Origin: Desulfobacteraceae bacterium
Lineage (GTDB): Bacteria; Desulfobacterota; DSM-4660; Desulfatiglandales; Desulfatiglandaceae
Assembly (NCBI GenBank): GCA_016844935.1
Contig: JAERTK010000013.1
Span: 1 to 55,903 of the forward strand
Length of the DNA stretch: 55,903 nucleotides
Reading direction: 5' to 3'
Shown here: in pieces, positions 36,479 to 47,413 of the stretch
Layout of the letters: each line of letters opens with the position of its first letter
Position numbering within the stretch: position 1 is the stretch's first letter
The notes under the pieces: generated by a model
Told to the model about the DNA's origin: nothing
The model's input: the letters and a program-made list of their open reading frames with translations, nothing else
Database searches by the model: none
Made by a program: the position numbers and the translations under genes

Positions 36479-37130
36479 CTGCTGTTCCTACTTTCTGTTT
36501 CTTCTCAGGCAGGATTTCGCCCTTAAAGATCGTTACCTTTACGCCTATAACGCCATAGGTTGTAAACGCTTCAGCAAATCCGTAATCGATGTTTGCCCGG
36601 ATCGTGTGAAGCGGAACCCTGCCTTCCCGGTACCATTCCCGCCGCGCCATTTCAGCACCGCCCAATCTGCCGCTACAGGCGATTTTTATACCCAGTGCGC
36701 CAAACCGCAATGCTGAAGTCACACTTTTTTTCATGGCCCGTCTGAAGGCAACCCGGCGAACAAGCTGAGTAGCGACATTTTCTGCAACCAACTGAGCATC
36801 AACTTCGGCCTTCCGCACTTCCTGAATATCGAGAATGACATCACGCTTGATCAATTTTTCAAGATCTCTCTTTGTCTTCTCGATTTCAACGCCCTTTTTA
36901 CCAATCACAATGCCCGGCCGAGCAGTATGCATTCTAATGCGCACCTTGCTCGCGGCTCTCTCGATCTCGATCTTTGACACACCGGCCTGATAAACGCGTT
37001 TTTTCAAGAACTTCCGAATCTTGTAGTCTTCATAGACAAAGGTGCTGTAATCACCTCTAGCAAACCACCTTGAATCCCAATCCCTGATGATTCCCAATCT
37101 AAAACTGATTGGATGAACTTTTTGTCCCAA
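36471..37130 (-). CDS. rpsC: Ribosomal protein S3
   Basis: 219 residues from a TTG with GGAGGTGAAGA directly upstream. '[21 protein letters not shown]', KH-domain '[15 protein letters not shown]' and '[20 protein letters not shown]' are typical. Confidence 0.95.
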   Translation of the reverse strand: MGQKVHPISFRLGIIRDWDSRWFARGDYSTFVYEDYKIRKFLKKRVYQAGVSKIEIERAASKVRIRMHTARPGIVIGKKGVEIEKTKRDLEKLIKRDVILDIQEVRKAEVDAQLVAENVATQLVRRVAFRRAMKKSVTSALRFGALGIKIACSGRLGGAEMARREWYREGRVPLHTIRANIDYGFAEAFTTYGVIGVKVTIFKGEILPEKKQKVGTADA

Positions 37131-37183
37131 TCTTCACCTCCAGTGTGTTCGAGAGACCCTTTTCCGGTTAAACAATGTTCAGC

Positions 37184-37519
37184 TTATGACTTTTCATCCA
37201 AAATAACGGTCAGATGGCTGGTCCTTTTGAGTATTTTGGTTGCCCTTCCCAGGGCCCTGGGGCGCCACCTTTTTTGGGTTGGACCTTCATCCGCATAAAT
37301 TTTCGAGATGTAGAGGTTATCCACATCCATGTCCGTATTCTCCTGCGCATTGGCTACCGCAGAATCGACAAGTTTCTTAAGGATTTTAGCGCCCTTTTGA
37401 GGCGCAAAGGTGAGCAAACTCAACGCATCTTCAACCTTCTCGCCCCGAACCTGCGCCATCACCAGACGAACTTTTTGAGGGGATACCCTCACAAACCTTG
37501 CAACTGCCTTGATTTCCAT
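37184..37519 (-). CDS. rplV: Ribosomal protein L22
   Basis: 111 residues from ATG 37519 (MEIKAVARFVRVSPQKVRLV). 'YADEGPTQKRWRPRALGRAT' lines the exit tunnel. Confidence 0.95.
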   Translation of the reverse strand: MEIKAVARFVRVSPQKVRLVMAQVRGEKVEDALSLLTFAPQKGAKILKKLVDSAVANAQENTDMDVDNLYISKIYADEGPTQKRWRPRALGRATKILKRTSHLTVILDEKS

Positions 37520-37627
37520 ATTAAATCCCACAAATTTCCCAATAACCTGCGTCAGGTTCTTGAACTTCCCGGTTTCTCAAAGCTCCGCTCTGTCTTTACA
37601 GTCCATCACTCGGGCCAACCGTGTCTT

Positions 37628-37909
37628 TTACCCTTTCAGCTTGCTTTTTTTGTCTCCGGCATGGCCATAAAAAGTGCGCGTTGGTGCAAATTCCCCCAAC
37701 TTGTGGCCAACCATGTCCTCTGAAACAAATACCGGCAGAAATTTTTTGCCATTATGCACTGCAAAGGTTAAGCCTACAAATTCAGGGAGCACGGTGGATC
37801 TGCGAGACCAGGTTTTTATGATGTTTCGACTCATGGTCTCACGTGCTTCATCGGCCTTCTTTTTTAAATGCCCGTCAACAAACGGACCCTTTTTGAGAGA
37901 TCTTGGCAA
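37628..37909 (-). CDS. rpsS: Ribosomal protein S19
   Basis: 93 residues, TTG start ([18 protein letters not shown]) behind GAGGAGGTGC. '[20 protein letters not shown]' is typical. Confidence 0.95.
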   Translation of the reverse strand: MPRSLKKGPFVDGHLKKKADEARETMSRNIIKTWSRRSTVLPEFVGLTFAVHNGKKFLPVFVSEDMVGHKLGEFAPTRTFYGHAGDKKSKLKG

Positions 37910-37955
37910 AGCACCTCCTCCTCTTCCCTATTAACTTTTGAAAATGCCTAAGCGT

Positions 37956-38780
37956 CTACTTGGAGCGGCGCTTAACAATAAGTCTGTCACTGCTCTTGCG
38001 AGTTCTTGTCTTGTATCCCTTCGTGGGCACCCCCCAGGGGGTAACCGGGTGGCGTCCGCCTGAAGATTTTCCTTCACCACCGCCATGGGGATGGTCCACA
38101 GGATTCATGGCAACCCCTCTCACATGGGGTCTTTTTCCCATCCATCTTTTTCTGCCAGCTTTTCCAATGGAAATATTTTCATGTTCCAGATTACCCACCT
38201 GGCCGATGGTGGCTTTACATGCCAGCGGTATGAGCCGAACTTCACCTGAGGGAAGTTTTACCTGGGCATATTGGCCTTCTTTGGCCATTAGCTGACAATA
38301 ACTGCCGGCACCTCTTGCCATCTGCCCGCCATGTCCGATGTTCAGTTCAATATTGTGAACATGGGTTCCCAGAGGAATTAAAGTAAGGGGCAGTGCATTC
38401 CCGATACGGATCTCAGCACGCTCTCCCGACATCAGGGTATCTCCCACAGACAGATTCTTGGGAGACAGGATATACCGCTTTTCGCCATCTACATAATGTA
38501 GAAGCGCAATATTGGCAGATCGATTGGGATCATATTCAATGAAAGCCACCTTGGCCGGAATACCATCTTTATCTCGTCTGAAATCGATGAGCCGATAGGC
38601 CCTTTTATGACCACCACCCCTGTGCCTGGAGGTCATGCGACCATTTGAGTTTCGGCCACCCTTTTTATTCAGGGGCCGCAGAAGACTTTTCTCGGGTTTC
38701 TTTCGCGTTATATCCTCGAACGTCGAGGTGGTTTGAAATCTCCTGCCGGGAGATGTGGGTTTGCTGGATTTAATGGCCAT
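37956..38780 (-). CDS. rplB: Ribosomal protein L2
   Basis: 274 residues; '[20 protein letters not shown]' and the C-terminal '[20 protein letters not shown]' near the peptidyl-transferase centre are intact. Confidence 0.96.
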   Translation of the reverse strand: MAIKSSKPTSPGRRFQTTSTFEDITRKKPEKSLLRPLNKKGGRNSNGRMTSRHRGGGHKRAYRLIDFRRDKDGIPAKVAFIEYDPNRSANIALLHYVDGEKRYILSPKNLSVGDTLMSGERAEIRIGNALPLTLIPLGTHVHNIELNIGHGGQMARGAGSYCQLMAKEGQYAQVKLPSGEVRLIPLACKATIGQVGNLEHENISIGKAGRKRWMGKRPHVRGVAMNPVDHPHGGGEGKSSGGRHPVTPWGVPTKGYKTRTRKSSDRLIVKRRSK

Positions 38781-38842
38781 ACTTTGCTCCGAATTCCAAG
38801 TTGAAATTTCCTATGTCTTTATTCTCCGGCGTCTTTTAGAAA

Positions 38843-39130
38843 TCACATGCCTTCAAAAAACTCGATATTTTCGCCCGGAGCAAGCTGAACAATTGCTTTT
38901 TTCCAATGGGGTTTCCGACCCACATGCTTACCCATCCGCCTGCTCTTGCCGATCATGTTCATTGTTCGCACATTCAATACCTTGGTCTTAAAGAGGGCTT
39001 CAACGGCCCGCCGGATCTCAATCTTATTGGCCTGTCTGTGCACCTTGAAGGAAACCTGGTTGACTTCCCCTTTTTGCAAGTTGGCTTTTTCCGTGATGTG
39101 CGGTTCTTTGATCACTTGATAGATATCCAC
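38843..39130 (-). CDS. rplW: Ribosomal protein L23
   Basis: 95 residues, GTG start sharing one base with the rplD stop (TAGTG). 'EPHITEKANLQKGEVNQVSF' is typical; L23 is the docking site at the tunnel exit. Confidence 0.95.
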   Translation of the reverse strand: MDIYQVIKEPHITEKANLQKGEVNQVSFKVHRQANKIEIRRAVEALFKTKVLNVRTMNMIGKSRRMGKHVGRKPHWKKAIVQLAPGENIEFFEGM

Positions 39131-39753
39131 TACGCGCCCAATGCCTCCTCTATCTTCTCAATAGCAACCCGCTCCAGAAAAAGGTTATCGTATTTCAGGA
39201 TGTCATAAACATTCAATCCCTCATACCGCATCACCTTTACCTTCTGCACGTTCTTAGAAGATTTCTCCAGGTTTTCCGATTTACCGCGTGTCACGATCAG
39301 TGCCTTACGGACATCAAATTGGTCTATGACTTCCACAAACCGCTTGGTCTTAATTTCAGGAAGTGCGAAATCATCAATCACAAAAAGCTGGTCACAAAGG
39401 ACCTTGTCAGAAAGGGCCATGCGCAAGGCGGCTTTCTTGACTTTCTTAGGGACTTTTTGATCATATGTTCTTGGAGATGGGCCAAAAGCCACACCGCCCC
39501 CCTTTCTCGTGGGAGACGAAGAGCTACCGACTCTCGCCCTTCCGGTGCCTTTCTGTCGCCAAAGCTTCGCACCGGAAGCTTTCACGGCGGCCCGATTCTT
39601 CACTGCCGCGGTACCCGATCTACGCCCTGCCAACTGCGCAACGACGACTTGATGAAGGACATGCTTCTTAATGGGAACTGAAAATACATCCTCTTTCAAT
39701 TCCACTTCCGAGACCTTCTCTTTCTGCAAATTATATACGTCTAAGACAGTCAT
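39130..39753 (-). CDS. rplD: Ribosomal protein L4
   Basis: 207 residues; the tunnel loop 'KLWRQKGTGRARVGSSSSPT' and 'GGGVAFGPSPRTYDQKVPKK' are present. In enterobacteria L4 represses the S10 operon; no L4 target is recognised here. Confidence 0.95.
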   Translation of the reverse strand: MTVLDVYNLQKEKVSEVELKEDVFSVPIKKHVLHQVVVAQLAGRRSGTAAVKNRAAVKASGAKLWRQKGTGRARVGSSSSPTRKGGGVAFGPSPRTYDQKVPKKVKKAALRMALSDKVLCDQLFVIDDFALPEIKTKRFVEVIDQFDVRKALIVTRGKSENLEKSSKNVQKVKVMRYEGLNVYDILKYDNLFLERVAIEKIEEALGA

Positions 39754-39845
39754 TCGATGTCCCTGCCTGCATGATTTTAATTAGTTAGAATATATTGTTG
39801 GATGCTCTAACGGATCAAAGCGCTCCAGACTCCAAACCCCTGGAT

Positions 39846-40469
39846 TTATGGGGCCTTAGATATTTCCAAAAGGTTTCCAGGGCCGCCGGGAACAGGTCCC
39901 TTTATCAATAAAACATCCATCTCCGGTCTTATGTCCACAACTTTCAAATTCTTTGCGGTCACATGGGTATAGCCCATCCTGCCGGGCATTTTTTTTCCCT
40001 TAATCACTTTGGCAGGCGTGGCGCTGTTTCCGATAGATCCGGGAACACGATGTGATCGGGAACCATGGGTTTTCCTCCCACCTCCAAACCCCCATCGTTT
40101 CATGACGCCCGCAAAACCTCTGCCCTTGCTTCTGCCACGAACATGAATCGTGTCACCAATGGAAAAGACGTCGGATTTGATTTCCTGCCCCAGTTCAAAT
40201 GCGTCAACATCTTCCACTCTCACCTCATTTAGATGGGAAAAACATTTACCACCGGAGGCCTCAAAATGCCCTTTCAAGGGTTTGTTGGTTCTGCCCTCGG
40301 CTTTGGGCTCAAACCCGATCTGAATGGCATTATATCCCTCTTTATCAAGGGTTTTTTTCTGAGTTACGACACAGGGGCCTATCTTCACAACGCTGACCGA
40401 TTCGCTTTTTCCTCCTTCGAGGAAGTACCTTGTCATACCTATTTTTTTGCCAAAAAGCTTGTTGACCAT
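39846..40469 (-). CDS. rplC: Ribosomal protein L3
   Basis: 207 residues from ATG 40469 (MVNKLFGKKIGMTRYF), the family start; a TTG ten codons earlier is less likely. 'SKGRGFAGVMKRWGFGGGRK' and 'GSIGNSATPAKVIKGKKMPG' are typical. Confidence 0.95.
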   Translation of the reverse strand: MVNKLFGKKIGMTRYFLEGGKSESVSVVKIGPCVVTQKKTLDKEGYNAIQIGFEPKAEGRTNKPLKGHFEASGGKCFSHLNEVRVEDVDAFELGQEIKSDVFSIGDTIHVRGRSKGRGFAGVMKRWGFGGGRKTHGSRSHRVPGSIGNSATPAKVIKGKKMPGRMGYTHVTAKNLKVVDIRPEMDVLLIKGPVPGGPGNLLEISKAP

Positions 40470-40568
40470 AAGAATATTAACTCCAATGTCGCCGTCCAAG
40501 GCTTCCGCTACATTCGCCCCAAGTCTTTTTTAAGGGAATCTAATTCCCACTCATCAAGCATTCACTTA

Positions 40569-40880
40569 CTAAAGCTTAATCTCCACATCCACGCCGGCCG
40601 CCAAATCAAGCTTCATGAGGGAATCAACGGTCTGCTGGGTCGGGTCCAGTATATCCATAACCCGCTTATGGGTTCGTATCTCAAACTGTTCCCGGCTCTT
40701 TTTGTTCACATGAGGAGATCTCAACACGCAAAATTTATTGATCACCGTGGGCAATGGAATCGGCCCGGCCACCCTTGCGCCTGTCTCTTTAGCGGTATCA
40801 ACGATTTCCAGAGCGGCGCGATCCAGCAGTTTGTAGTCATATGCTTTTAGGCGGATCCGGATTTTTTGGTTGGTTAGCAT
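40569..40880 (-). CDS. rpsJ: Ribosomal protein S10
   Basis: 103 residues; '[20 protein letters not shown]' and '[20 protein letters not shown]'. Follows tuf by 11 bp. Confidence 0.96.
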   Translation of the reverse strand: MLTNQKIRIRLKAYDYKLLDRAALEIVDTAKETGARVAGPIPLPTVINKFCVLRSPHVNKKSREQFEIRTHKRVMDILDPTQQTVDSLMKLDLAAGVDVEIKL

Positions 40881-40891
40881 GCCCTACTCCC

Positions 40892-42085
40892 TTATTCAAT
40901 AATTTCGCTGATGACACCGGCTCCCACAGTCCTGCCGCCCTCGCGAATGGCAAACCGCAACTCTTTTTCCATGGCGATGGGAGTGATCAGAACGACCTCC
41001 ATGGCCACATTATCTCCCGGCATCACCATTTCCACACCTTCGGGAAGCGTTGTGACACCGGTCACATCCGTTGTCCTGAAATAGAACTGAGGACGATATC
41101 CATTAAAGAACGGCGTGTGCCGCCCGCCCTCTTCTTTCGTCAGGATGTAGGCTTCCGCCTTAAACTGGGTATGGGGCGTGATGGACCCGGGTTTCGCAAC
41201 CACCTGCCCGCGCTCCACTTCGTCCCGCTTTGTTCCACGAATCAGAACACCCACGTTATCCCCGGCGATCCCCTGGTCCAGAATCTTCCGGAACATCTCC
41301 ACACCCGTGCAGACCGTTTTCATGGTGTCCTTGATCCCGACGATCTCTACTTCGTCACCCACCTTTACAATACCGCGCTCCACCCGGCCCGTCACAACCG
41401 TACCCCGGCCGGAAATGCTGAATACGTCTTCAATGGGCATCAGAAAAGGCTTTTCCGTATCACGGACCGGCTCCGGAATGTATTCATCAATGGCATCCAT
41501 CAACTCGAAAATCGGTTTTACATCTTCCGTATCCGAATCATCGCTTTCAAGGGCTTTCAGAGCACTCCCCATGATAATGGGGATATCATCCCCCGGGAAC
41601 TCGTATTTGCTCAACAATTCCCGCATCTCAAGCTCAACCAGTTCGATGAGCTCTTCATCGTCCACCATGTCACATTTGTTCAGAAATACCACGATGCTGG
41701 GAACACCCACCTGACGTGCCAGCAATATATGCTCTCGGGTCTGGGGCATGGGACCGTCGTCGGCGCCCACCACCAGAATGGCGCCGTCCATCTGGGCCGC
41801 ACCCGTAATCATGTTTTTAATGTAATCCGCATGGCCCGGGCAGTCCACATGGGCATAATGGCGGTTGTCCGTCTCATACTCAACGTGGGCTGTGGCAATG
41901 GTAATGCCCCTGGCTTTTTCCTCCGGCGCTTTATCAATCTGATCGAAAGGGACAAAATCCGCCATCCCCTTCTTTTCCAGATGCTTCGTGATCGCCGCGG
42001 TCAAGGTCGTTTTGCCATGATCGATATGGCCGATGGTTCCCACGTTCAAATGCGGCTTCGTCCTCTCAAATTTCATTTTGGCCAT
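40892..42085 (-). CDS. tuf: Elongation factor Tu, first copy
   Basis: 397 residues from ATG 42085 ([20 protein letters not shown]); a frame ten codons longer has no supporting site. GTPase motifs: P-loop 'GHIDHGKT', '[11 protein letters not shown]', 'NKCDMVDD'. Carries aminoacyl-tRNA to the ribosome. It directly follows rpsG, where fusA is expected. The last 123 bases are identical to a second copy at the window end. Confidence 0.96.
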   Translation of the reverse strand: MAKMKFERTKPHLNVGTIGHIDHGKTTLTAAITKHLEKKGMADFVPFDQIDKAPEEKARGITIATAHVEYETDNRHYAHVDCPGHADYIKNMITGAAQMDGAILVVGADDGPMPQTREHILLARQVGVPSIVVFLNKCDMVDDEELIELVELEMRELLSKYEFPGDDIPIIMGSALKALESDDSDTEDVKPIFELMDAIDEYIPEPVRDTEKPFLMPIEDVFSISGRGTVVTGRVERGIVKVGDEVEIVGIKDTMKTVCTGVEMFRKILDQGIAGDNVGVLIRGTKRDEVERGQVVAKPGSITPHTQFKAEAYILTKEEGGRHTPFFNGYRPQFYFRTTDVTGVTTLPEGVEMVMPGDNVAMEVVLITPIAMEKELRFAIREGGRTVGAGVISEIIE

Positions 42086-42179
42086 TTTGTGCCCTCCTGC
42101 ATGATCGTAAGTCAACGCTTGGACTGTAACAACTTCTTTAATTTTACGACGGCGCTACCTGCCATCAATTATATTCCAG

Positions 42180-42650
42180 CTACCAGCGATAATGGGCAAA
42201 GGCCTTGTTTGCCTCAGCCATCCGGTGCGTATCTTCCCGCTTCTTGATGGATGCACCTCTTTCGCTCGCCGCGTCCATCAGTTCGCCGGCCAATTTTGCC
42301 GCCATGGTTTTTTCGCCCCTTCCCGTGGCAAACCCGATAAGCCAACGCATACTGAGCGCTTGTCGCCTGGCCGGCCGCACCTCGGTTGGAACCTGATACG
42401 TGGATCCTCCCACTCGTCTCGATTTCACCTCAACGGAAGGTCTTACATTTTCAAGGGCGGATTGAAAAATGGACAACGGATCTTTTTTGGTTTTCTCCTC
42501 TATAATCCCGAAAGCCTCATAGAGAATCGCCTGGGCCGTACTTTTCTTTCCTTTACTCATCAGGTTGTTAATAAACTTGGCCGCAAGCACACTGTTGTAT
42601 TTGGGATCCGGTTTGATTTCCCTTTTGACCCCCACTCTTTTTCTGGACAT
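42180..42650 (-). CDS. rpsG: Ribosomal protein S7
   Basis: 156 residues from ATG 42650 ([20 protein letters not shown]) with GGAG upstream; exactly the family length. A 14-residue upstream extension is not supported. Confidence 0.96.
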   Translation of the reverse strand: MSRKRVGVKREIKPDPKYNSVLAAKFINNLMSKGKKSTAQAILYEAFGIIEEKTKKDPLSIFQSALENVRPSVEVKSRRVGGSTYQVPTEVRPARRQALSMRWLIGFATGRGEKTMAAKLAGELMDAASERGASIKKREDTHRMAEANKAFAHYRW

Positions 42651-42763
42651 AAAAATCTCCAAGATACTGAAAGGATTTTTTGATACCGCCAAAGGAGGCT
42701 GAAACCTCTCTGCTCAGCGAATTTGTTCGGCGTCTCCTCACATCATGTGGTGCTGTCGCCGTT

Positions 42764-43156
42764 TTATGAACCGCTTGCCCTGAGACCTTTTGGCCTTTTA
42801 GCGCCATACTTGGATCGACCCTGGCGACGATCATCCACCCCCGTGGTATCCATGGTCCCTCTCACCACGTGGTACCTGACACCCGGTAAATCCTTGACGC
42901 GACCACCCCTGATCAGAACCACTGAATGCTCCTGCAGGTTGTGTCCCATCCCTGGAATATATGAAGTTACCTCAAGCCCATTGGTCAATCGGACCCTCGC
43001 AACCTTTCTGAGGGCGGAGTTGGGCTTTTTAGGCGTTGACGTGTAAACCCTTACGCACACGCCTCTTTTTTGAGGAGCACCCTGTAGAGCGGGCGTCGTG
43101 GCTTTCTTCCTTGACTTACGACGGCCCTTTCTAACAAGCTGGTTAATGGTCGGCAT
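42764..43156 (-). CDS. rpsL: Ribosomal protein S12
   Basis: 130 residues from ATG 43156 ([18 protein letters not shown]), GAAGGAG upstream. Streptomycin-region residues '[17 protein letters not shown]' and '[16 protein letters not shown]' look wild-type. First gene after a strong promoter. Confidence 0.96.
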   Translation of the reverse strand: MPTINQLVRKGRRKSRKKATTPALQGAPQKRGVCVRVYTSTPKKPNSALRKVARVRLTNGLEVTSYIPGMGHNLQEHSVVLIRGGRVKDLPGVRYHVVRGTMDTTGVDDRRQGRSKYGAKRPKGLRASGS

Positions 43157-43226
43157 GAAATCTCCTTCATTCAACATCAATTACAAATGCATAAAAAACA
43201 TAATTTCTGAAACCACAGAATTTTTT

Positions 43227-43255
43227 TTTATATTCCTTTTATCTTTCCTTGTCAA
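43227..43255 (-). promoter_or_regulatory. Strong promoter upstream of rpsL (str/S10 operon)
   Basis: TTGACA (43255-43250), 17-base spacer, TATAAA (43232-43227), about 70 bases before the rpsL start. This lies in the 126-bp rpoC-rpsL gap and probably drives the long rpsL-to-rplQ transcript in addition to read-through from rpoBC. Confidence 0.8.
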
Positions 43256-43282
43256 CATAATTCATGAGGCAAATCAAAAAAA

Positions 43283-46200
43283 CTACCCCCCGACCCCAAT
43301 CTCTATATCCCGGTAGGATTCAAGTCCTGTACCGGCTGGAATCAGACGGCCCATAATCACGTTCTCTTTCAGACCTTTAAGGCGATCCTCTTTCCCTGCG
43401 ATACTCGCTTCAGACAACACTTTGGTGGTTTCCTGAAACGATGCCGCCGAAATAAAGCTCTCCGTATTGAGTGACGCCTTGGTGATGCCTAATAACAGGG
43501 CCTCAGCGCTTGCAGGCTGTTTTCCCTCGACAATCAGCTTATTGTTCTCCTCCTGGAAACGCCATTTTTCCACATTTTCCCCCAGCAGGAAGCCTGATTC
43601 ACCCACATCAGTGACACTCACCTGCCTGACCATCTGGCGAACAATCACTTCGATGTGCTTATCATTGATTCTGACACCTTGTAGACGGTATACCTCCTGA
43701 ACTTCATTCACGAGATATTTGGCAAGCTCCTTCAGGCCTCGGATTTTTAGTATATCATGGGGATCAGCGGAGCCATCCATGAGTGCCTCCCCCGCACGCA
43801 CATAATCACCCTCCAGAACACTGACGTGCTTCCCTCTCGGCACAAAATAGGTCAAGGCATCGCCCACCTCGGGCGTAACAATCATCTTTCTTTTGCCCTT
43901 CGTATTTTTGCCAAAGGACACCACCCCGTCGATTTCGGTGATAATGGCTGTTTCTTTCGGCTTCCGCACTTCAAACAGCTCCGCAACGCGGGGCAGACCG
44001 CCTGTAATATCTTTCGTTTTGGTGGTTTCCCTGGGGATTTTGGCCAAGACGGCGCCGGCGCCCACTGAATCGCCCTCGTTGACCATGATAACAGCACCCA
44101 CCGGCAGTTGATAACGCCCCTTGGCTTTGGCGCTCCCCGGAAGATCCGAGGTTTTCCCCGAACTGTCCTTAATGGAAATGCGCGGCCTGACGTCTGCCTC
44201 GCGTGACTCCACAATAACGCGGCTGATTTTCCCCGTTACCGTGTCCCGCTTTTCCTTCATGGTTCGCTCTTCTATAACATCTCCGAACTTCACGGTACCC
44301 GGCACTTCCGTTAAAATGGGGATGGTGAAGGGGTCCCACTCGGCCAACACTTGAGAGGGTTCCACTTTCTGTCCGTCCTGCACTTTCAGGGCCGCACCGT
44401 ATATGATGGGGTAGCGTTCCACTTCCCTGTCGCCTTTTCCCAATATGGCTATTTCTCCATTTCGATTCATGGCCACAAGGTCCCCCTCGGCGTTGGCGAC
44501 CGTCTTGAGGCCAATGAATTTCACCTCACCCGGATTCCGTGGTTGAATGGTGGATTGCTCCACCCGGCGGCTTGCCGTTCCACCGATATGGAAGGTTCTC
44601 ATGGTTAGCTGTGTCCCCGGCTCACCGATGGACTGCGCCGCGATGACACCCACCGCTTCACCCAGGTTCACTTCGTGCCCATGGGCCAGATCACGGCCAT
44701 AACATTTTTTGCAAACCCCCCTGCGAGCCTCACAGGTCAAAACCGACCTGATCCTGACTTTTTCGATACCGGCTTTTTCAATGAGTTCAACTTCTTCTTC
44801 ATTGATGGCCCCATTGGCGGGCACCAGCACATCCCCCGTTACGGGGTCTTCAATATCATCACTGGCAACACGCCCGAGGATTCTTTCCCCCACCCGCTGG
44901 AGGATTTCGCCCCCTTCAAGCAGAGACTCCACCCAGATGCCGTCAATGGTACTGCAATCGGTTTCCGTAATAATGGCTTCCTGAGAAACATCCACCAGTC
45001 GTCGTGTCAAATATCCGGAATTGGCGGTCTTAAGGGCTGTATCCGCAAGACCTTTTCTGGCACCATGAGTAGAAATAAAATATTGCAGAACCGTCAATCC
45101 CTCCCTGAAATTTGAGGTAATGGGCGTTTCAATAATTTCACCCGACGGCTTTGCCATGAGCCCCCTCATGCCGGCCAACTGGCGCATCTGGTCTTTCGAT
45201 CCCCTGGCACCGGAGTCAGACATCATATAGACGGCATTAAAACTGCTGACGTCGGTGGGCCCAGCCTCCGGACTGTCGATCCGTTCCACGGCCATCTCTT
45301 TCATCATTTCAGAGGCCACATTTTCTGTGGATTGTGCCCAGATATCGACGACCTTGTTATATTTCTCACCGGATGTAATCAGACCGTCCACATACTGATC
45401 TTCGATCTTTTTGACTTCAGTTTCCGCCTCATCGATGATCTTTCCTTTGTTGGATGGAATCACCATATCCTTCATGGCAATGGAAATACCTGAAATCGTT
45501 GCATATTTATATCCCAAATCCTTGAGTCGGTCCGCCAGAATGACCGTGGCCTTGATCCCCACTTTACGATGGGATTCGTTGATAAGGTGCCTCAGGGCTG
45601 TTTTTGTCATGATTTTGTTGACCAGCTCAAAAGGAAGGGATTTGTCCGGAATGATTTCGTATAGGAGAACACGGCCCGTGGTGGTGTTCCAAATTTTCCC
45701 ATTCATCCGGATCTTGATTGCCGCATGCAAATCCAGCTCGTCCGCATCATAGGCAACGCGGAGTTCCTCCGAGCTTGAAAAAATCTTACCCTCCCCTTTG
45801 GTGGGTTTTTCCAAGGTGGAAAGCCTTTCCCGGGTCATATAATAAATACCTAAGACAATATCCTGGCTCGGAACGATAATGGGGTCACCATTGGCCGGCG
45901 ACAGGATGTTGTTGGTGGACATCATCAATACCCTGGCCTCAATCTGGGCTTCGATGGAGAGCGGAATATGGACCGCCATCTGGTCCCCATCAAAATCCGC
46001 ATTGAAAGCCGTACACACCAGGGGGTGGAGCTGTATGGCCTTTCCCTCAATCAAGATGGGTTCAAAGGCCTGCATGCCCAGGCGGTGGAGGGTAGGTGCC
46101 CGGTTTAACAGAATGCAGTATTCTTTGACCACTTCGTCCAGGGAGTCCCAAACCTCGGGCGTTTCCCGCTCAACCATCTTCTTGGCGCTTTTGATGGTGG

Positions 46201-47374
46201 TCACGTGCCCTTTTTCGTCCAGCTTGTTGTAGATAAAAGGTTTGAAGAGCTCCAGCGCCATTTTCTTGGGAAGGCCACATTGGTGGAGACGCAGATCCGG
46301 GCCCACCACAATCACGGATCGCCCGGAATAATCCACACGCTTCCCGAGCAGGTTCTGCCTGAATCGGCCCTGTTTTCCCTTCAGCATATCGCTCAGAGAT
46401 TTGAAAGGCCGTTTGTTGGCACCCGTGACCACTTTGCCCCGTCGGCCGTTGTCAAACAGAACATCCACCGCTTCTTGCAGCATCCGCTTTTCATTTCGGA
46501 CAATGATATCGGGGGCATTGAGCTCCAAAAGTCTTTTCAACCGGTTATTGCGATTGATGACCCGCCGGTACAAATCATTTAAATCGGAAGTGGCAAAACG
46601 CCCCCCGTCCAAAGGTACCAGGGGCCTCAAATCCGGTGGCAGCACGGGAACCACGTTCAGAATGGTCATTTCCGGTTTGTTTTTTGAATCCCTGAAAGCG
46701 TTGATAACTTTCAAACGCTTGGTAAGCTTTTTTCTTTTCGCCTCTGACTTGGTACTGGCCATCTCCACCCTGAGGCTCTGGGACAACTCTTCAACATTCA
46801 AATCCCTCAGCATGGTCTGGATGGCTTCGGCACCGATGCCGGCCTCAAATCGATCGCCGAAATCTTCACGGGCCTGCTGCAACTGCTCGTCGGAGAGGAC
46901 TTCACCCTTACTCAAGGGTGTATCTTTCGGATCAACCACAATATGCCCTTCAAAGTAGAGGACCCGTTCCAGTTCCTTCAGCGTCATATCCAGAAGGTTG
47001 CCAACTTTTGAAGGAAGGGCCTTCAAAAACCAGATATGGGCCACGGGCGCCGCCAGGGTGATATGCCCCATCCTTTCCCTGCGAACTTTGCTCTGGATGA
47101 CCTCAACACCGCATTTCTCGCAAACAATACCCCGGTGCTTCATCCGTTTGTATTTCCCGCAGTTACATTCAAAATCCTTTATGGGACCAAAAATCTTGGA
47201 ACAGAAAAGCCCATCGCGCTCCGGCTTGAACGTCCTGTAGTTGATGGTCTCCGGCTTTTTCACTTCTCCAAAAGACCACTCAAGTATTTTCTCTTTGGAT
47301 GCCAGAGATATCCTGACGGAATTATAACTGGATGGATCTTTCGGCTTTGTAAAAAAGTTATATAATTCTTCCAA
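43283..47374 (-). CDS. rpoC: RNA polymerase beta' subunit
   Basis: 1363 residues from a TTG with GGGGAG upstream. N-terminal zinc site (C70, C72, C85, C88 in '[19 protein letters not shown]'), catalytic Mg2+ triad 'NADFDGD' with Asp460, 462 and 464, second zinc site '[16 protein letters not shown]', and trigger-loop region '[16 protein letters not shown]'. It lies 39 bp after rpoB. Confidence 0.96.
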   Translation of the reverse strand: MEELYNFFTKPKDPSSYNSVRISLASKEKILEWSFGEVKKPETINYRTFKPERDGLFCSKIFGPIKDFECNCGKYKRMKHRGIVCEKCGVEVIQSKVRRERMGHITLAAPVAHIWFLKALPSKVGNLLDMTLKELERVLYFEGHIVVDPKDTPLSKGEVLSDEQLQQAREDFGDRFEAGIGAEAIQTMLRDLNVEELSQSLRVEMASTKSEAKRKKLTKRLKVINAFRDSKNKPEMTILNVVPVLPPDLRPLVPLDGGRFATSDLNDLYRRVINRNNRLKRLLELNAPDIIVRNEKRMLQEAVDVLFDNGRRGKVVTGANKRPFKSLSDMLKGKQGRFRQNLLGKRVDYSGRSVIVVGPDLRLHQCGLPKKMALELFKPFIYNKLDEKGHVTTIKSAKKMVERETPEVWDSLDEVVKEYCILLNRAPTLHRLGMQAFEPILIEGKAIQLHPLVCTAFNADFDGDQMAVHIPLSIEAQIEARVLMMSTNNILSPANGDPIIVPSQDIVLGIYYMTRERLSTLEKPTKGEGKIFSSSEELRVAYDADELDLHAAIKIRMNGKIWNTTTGRVLLYEIIPDKSLPFELVNKIMTKTALRHLINESHRKVGIKATVILADRLKDLGYKYATISGISIAMKDMVIPSNKGKIIDEAETEVKKIEDQYVDGLITSGEKYNKVVDIWAQSTENVASEMMKEMAVERIDSPEAGPTDVSSFNAVYMMSDSGARGSKDQMRQLAGMRGLMAKPSGEIIETPITSNFREGLTVLQYFISTHGARKGLADTALKTANSGYLTRRLVDVSQEAIITETDCSTIDGIWVESLLEGGEILQRVGERILGRVASDDIEDPVTGDVLVPANGAINEEEVELIEKAGIEKVRIRSVLTCEARRGVCKKCYGRDLAHGHEVNLGEAVGVIAAQSIGEPGTQLTMRTFHIGGTASRRVEQSTIQPRNPGEVKFIGLKTVANAEGDLVAMNRNGEIAILGKGDREVERYPIIYGAALKVQDGQKVEPSQVLAEWDPFTIPILTEVPGTVKFGDVIEERTMKEKRDTVTGKISRVIVESREADVRPRISIKDSSGKTSDLPGSAKAKGRYQLPVGAVIMVNEGDSVGAGAVLAKIPRETTKTKDITGGLPRVAELFEVRKPKETAIITEIDGVVSFGKNTKGKRKMIVTPEVGDALTYFVPRGKHVSVLEGDYVRAGEALMDGSADPHDILKIRGLKELAKYLVNEVQEVYRLQGVRINDKHIEVIVRQMVRQVSVTDVGESGFLLGENVEKWRFQEENNKLIVEGKQPASAEALLLGITKASLNTESFISAASFQETTKVLSEASIAGKEDRLKGLKENVIMGRLIPAGTGLESYRDIEIGVGG

Positions 47375-47413
47375 TGCCTACTCCCCTTTCTCCGTTTGGC
47401 GCCACAATTCTAA

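Noticed and set aside
40841..42247. 468-codon open frame on the plus strand opposite tuf
   Set aside because: Antisense to EF-Tu, whose strong codon bias leaves long mirror frames; no family motif.
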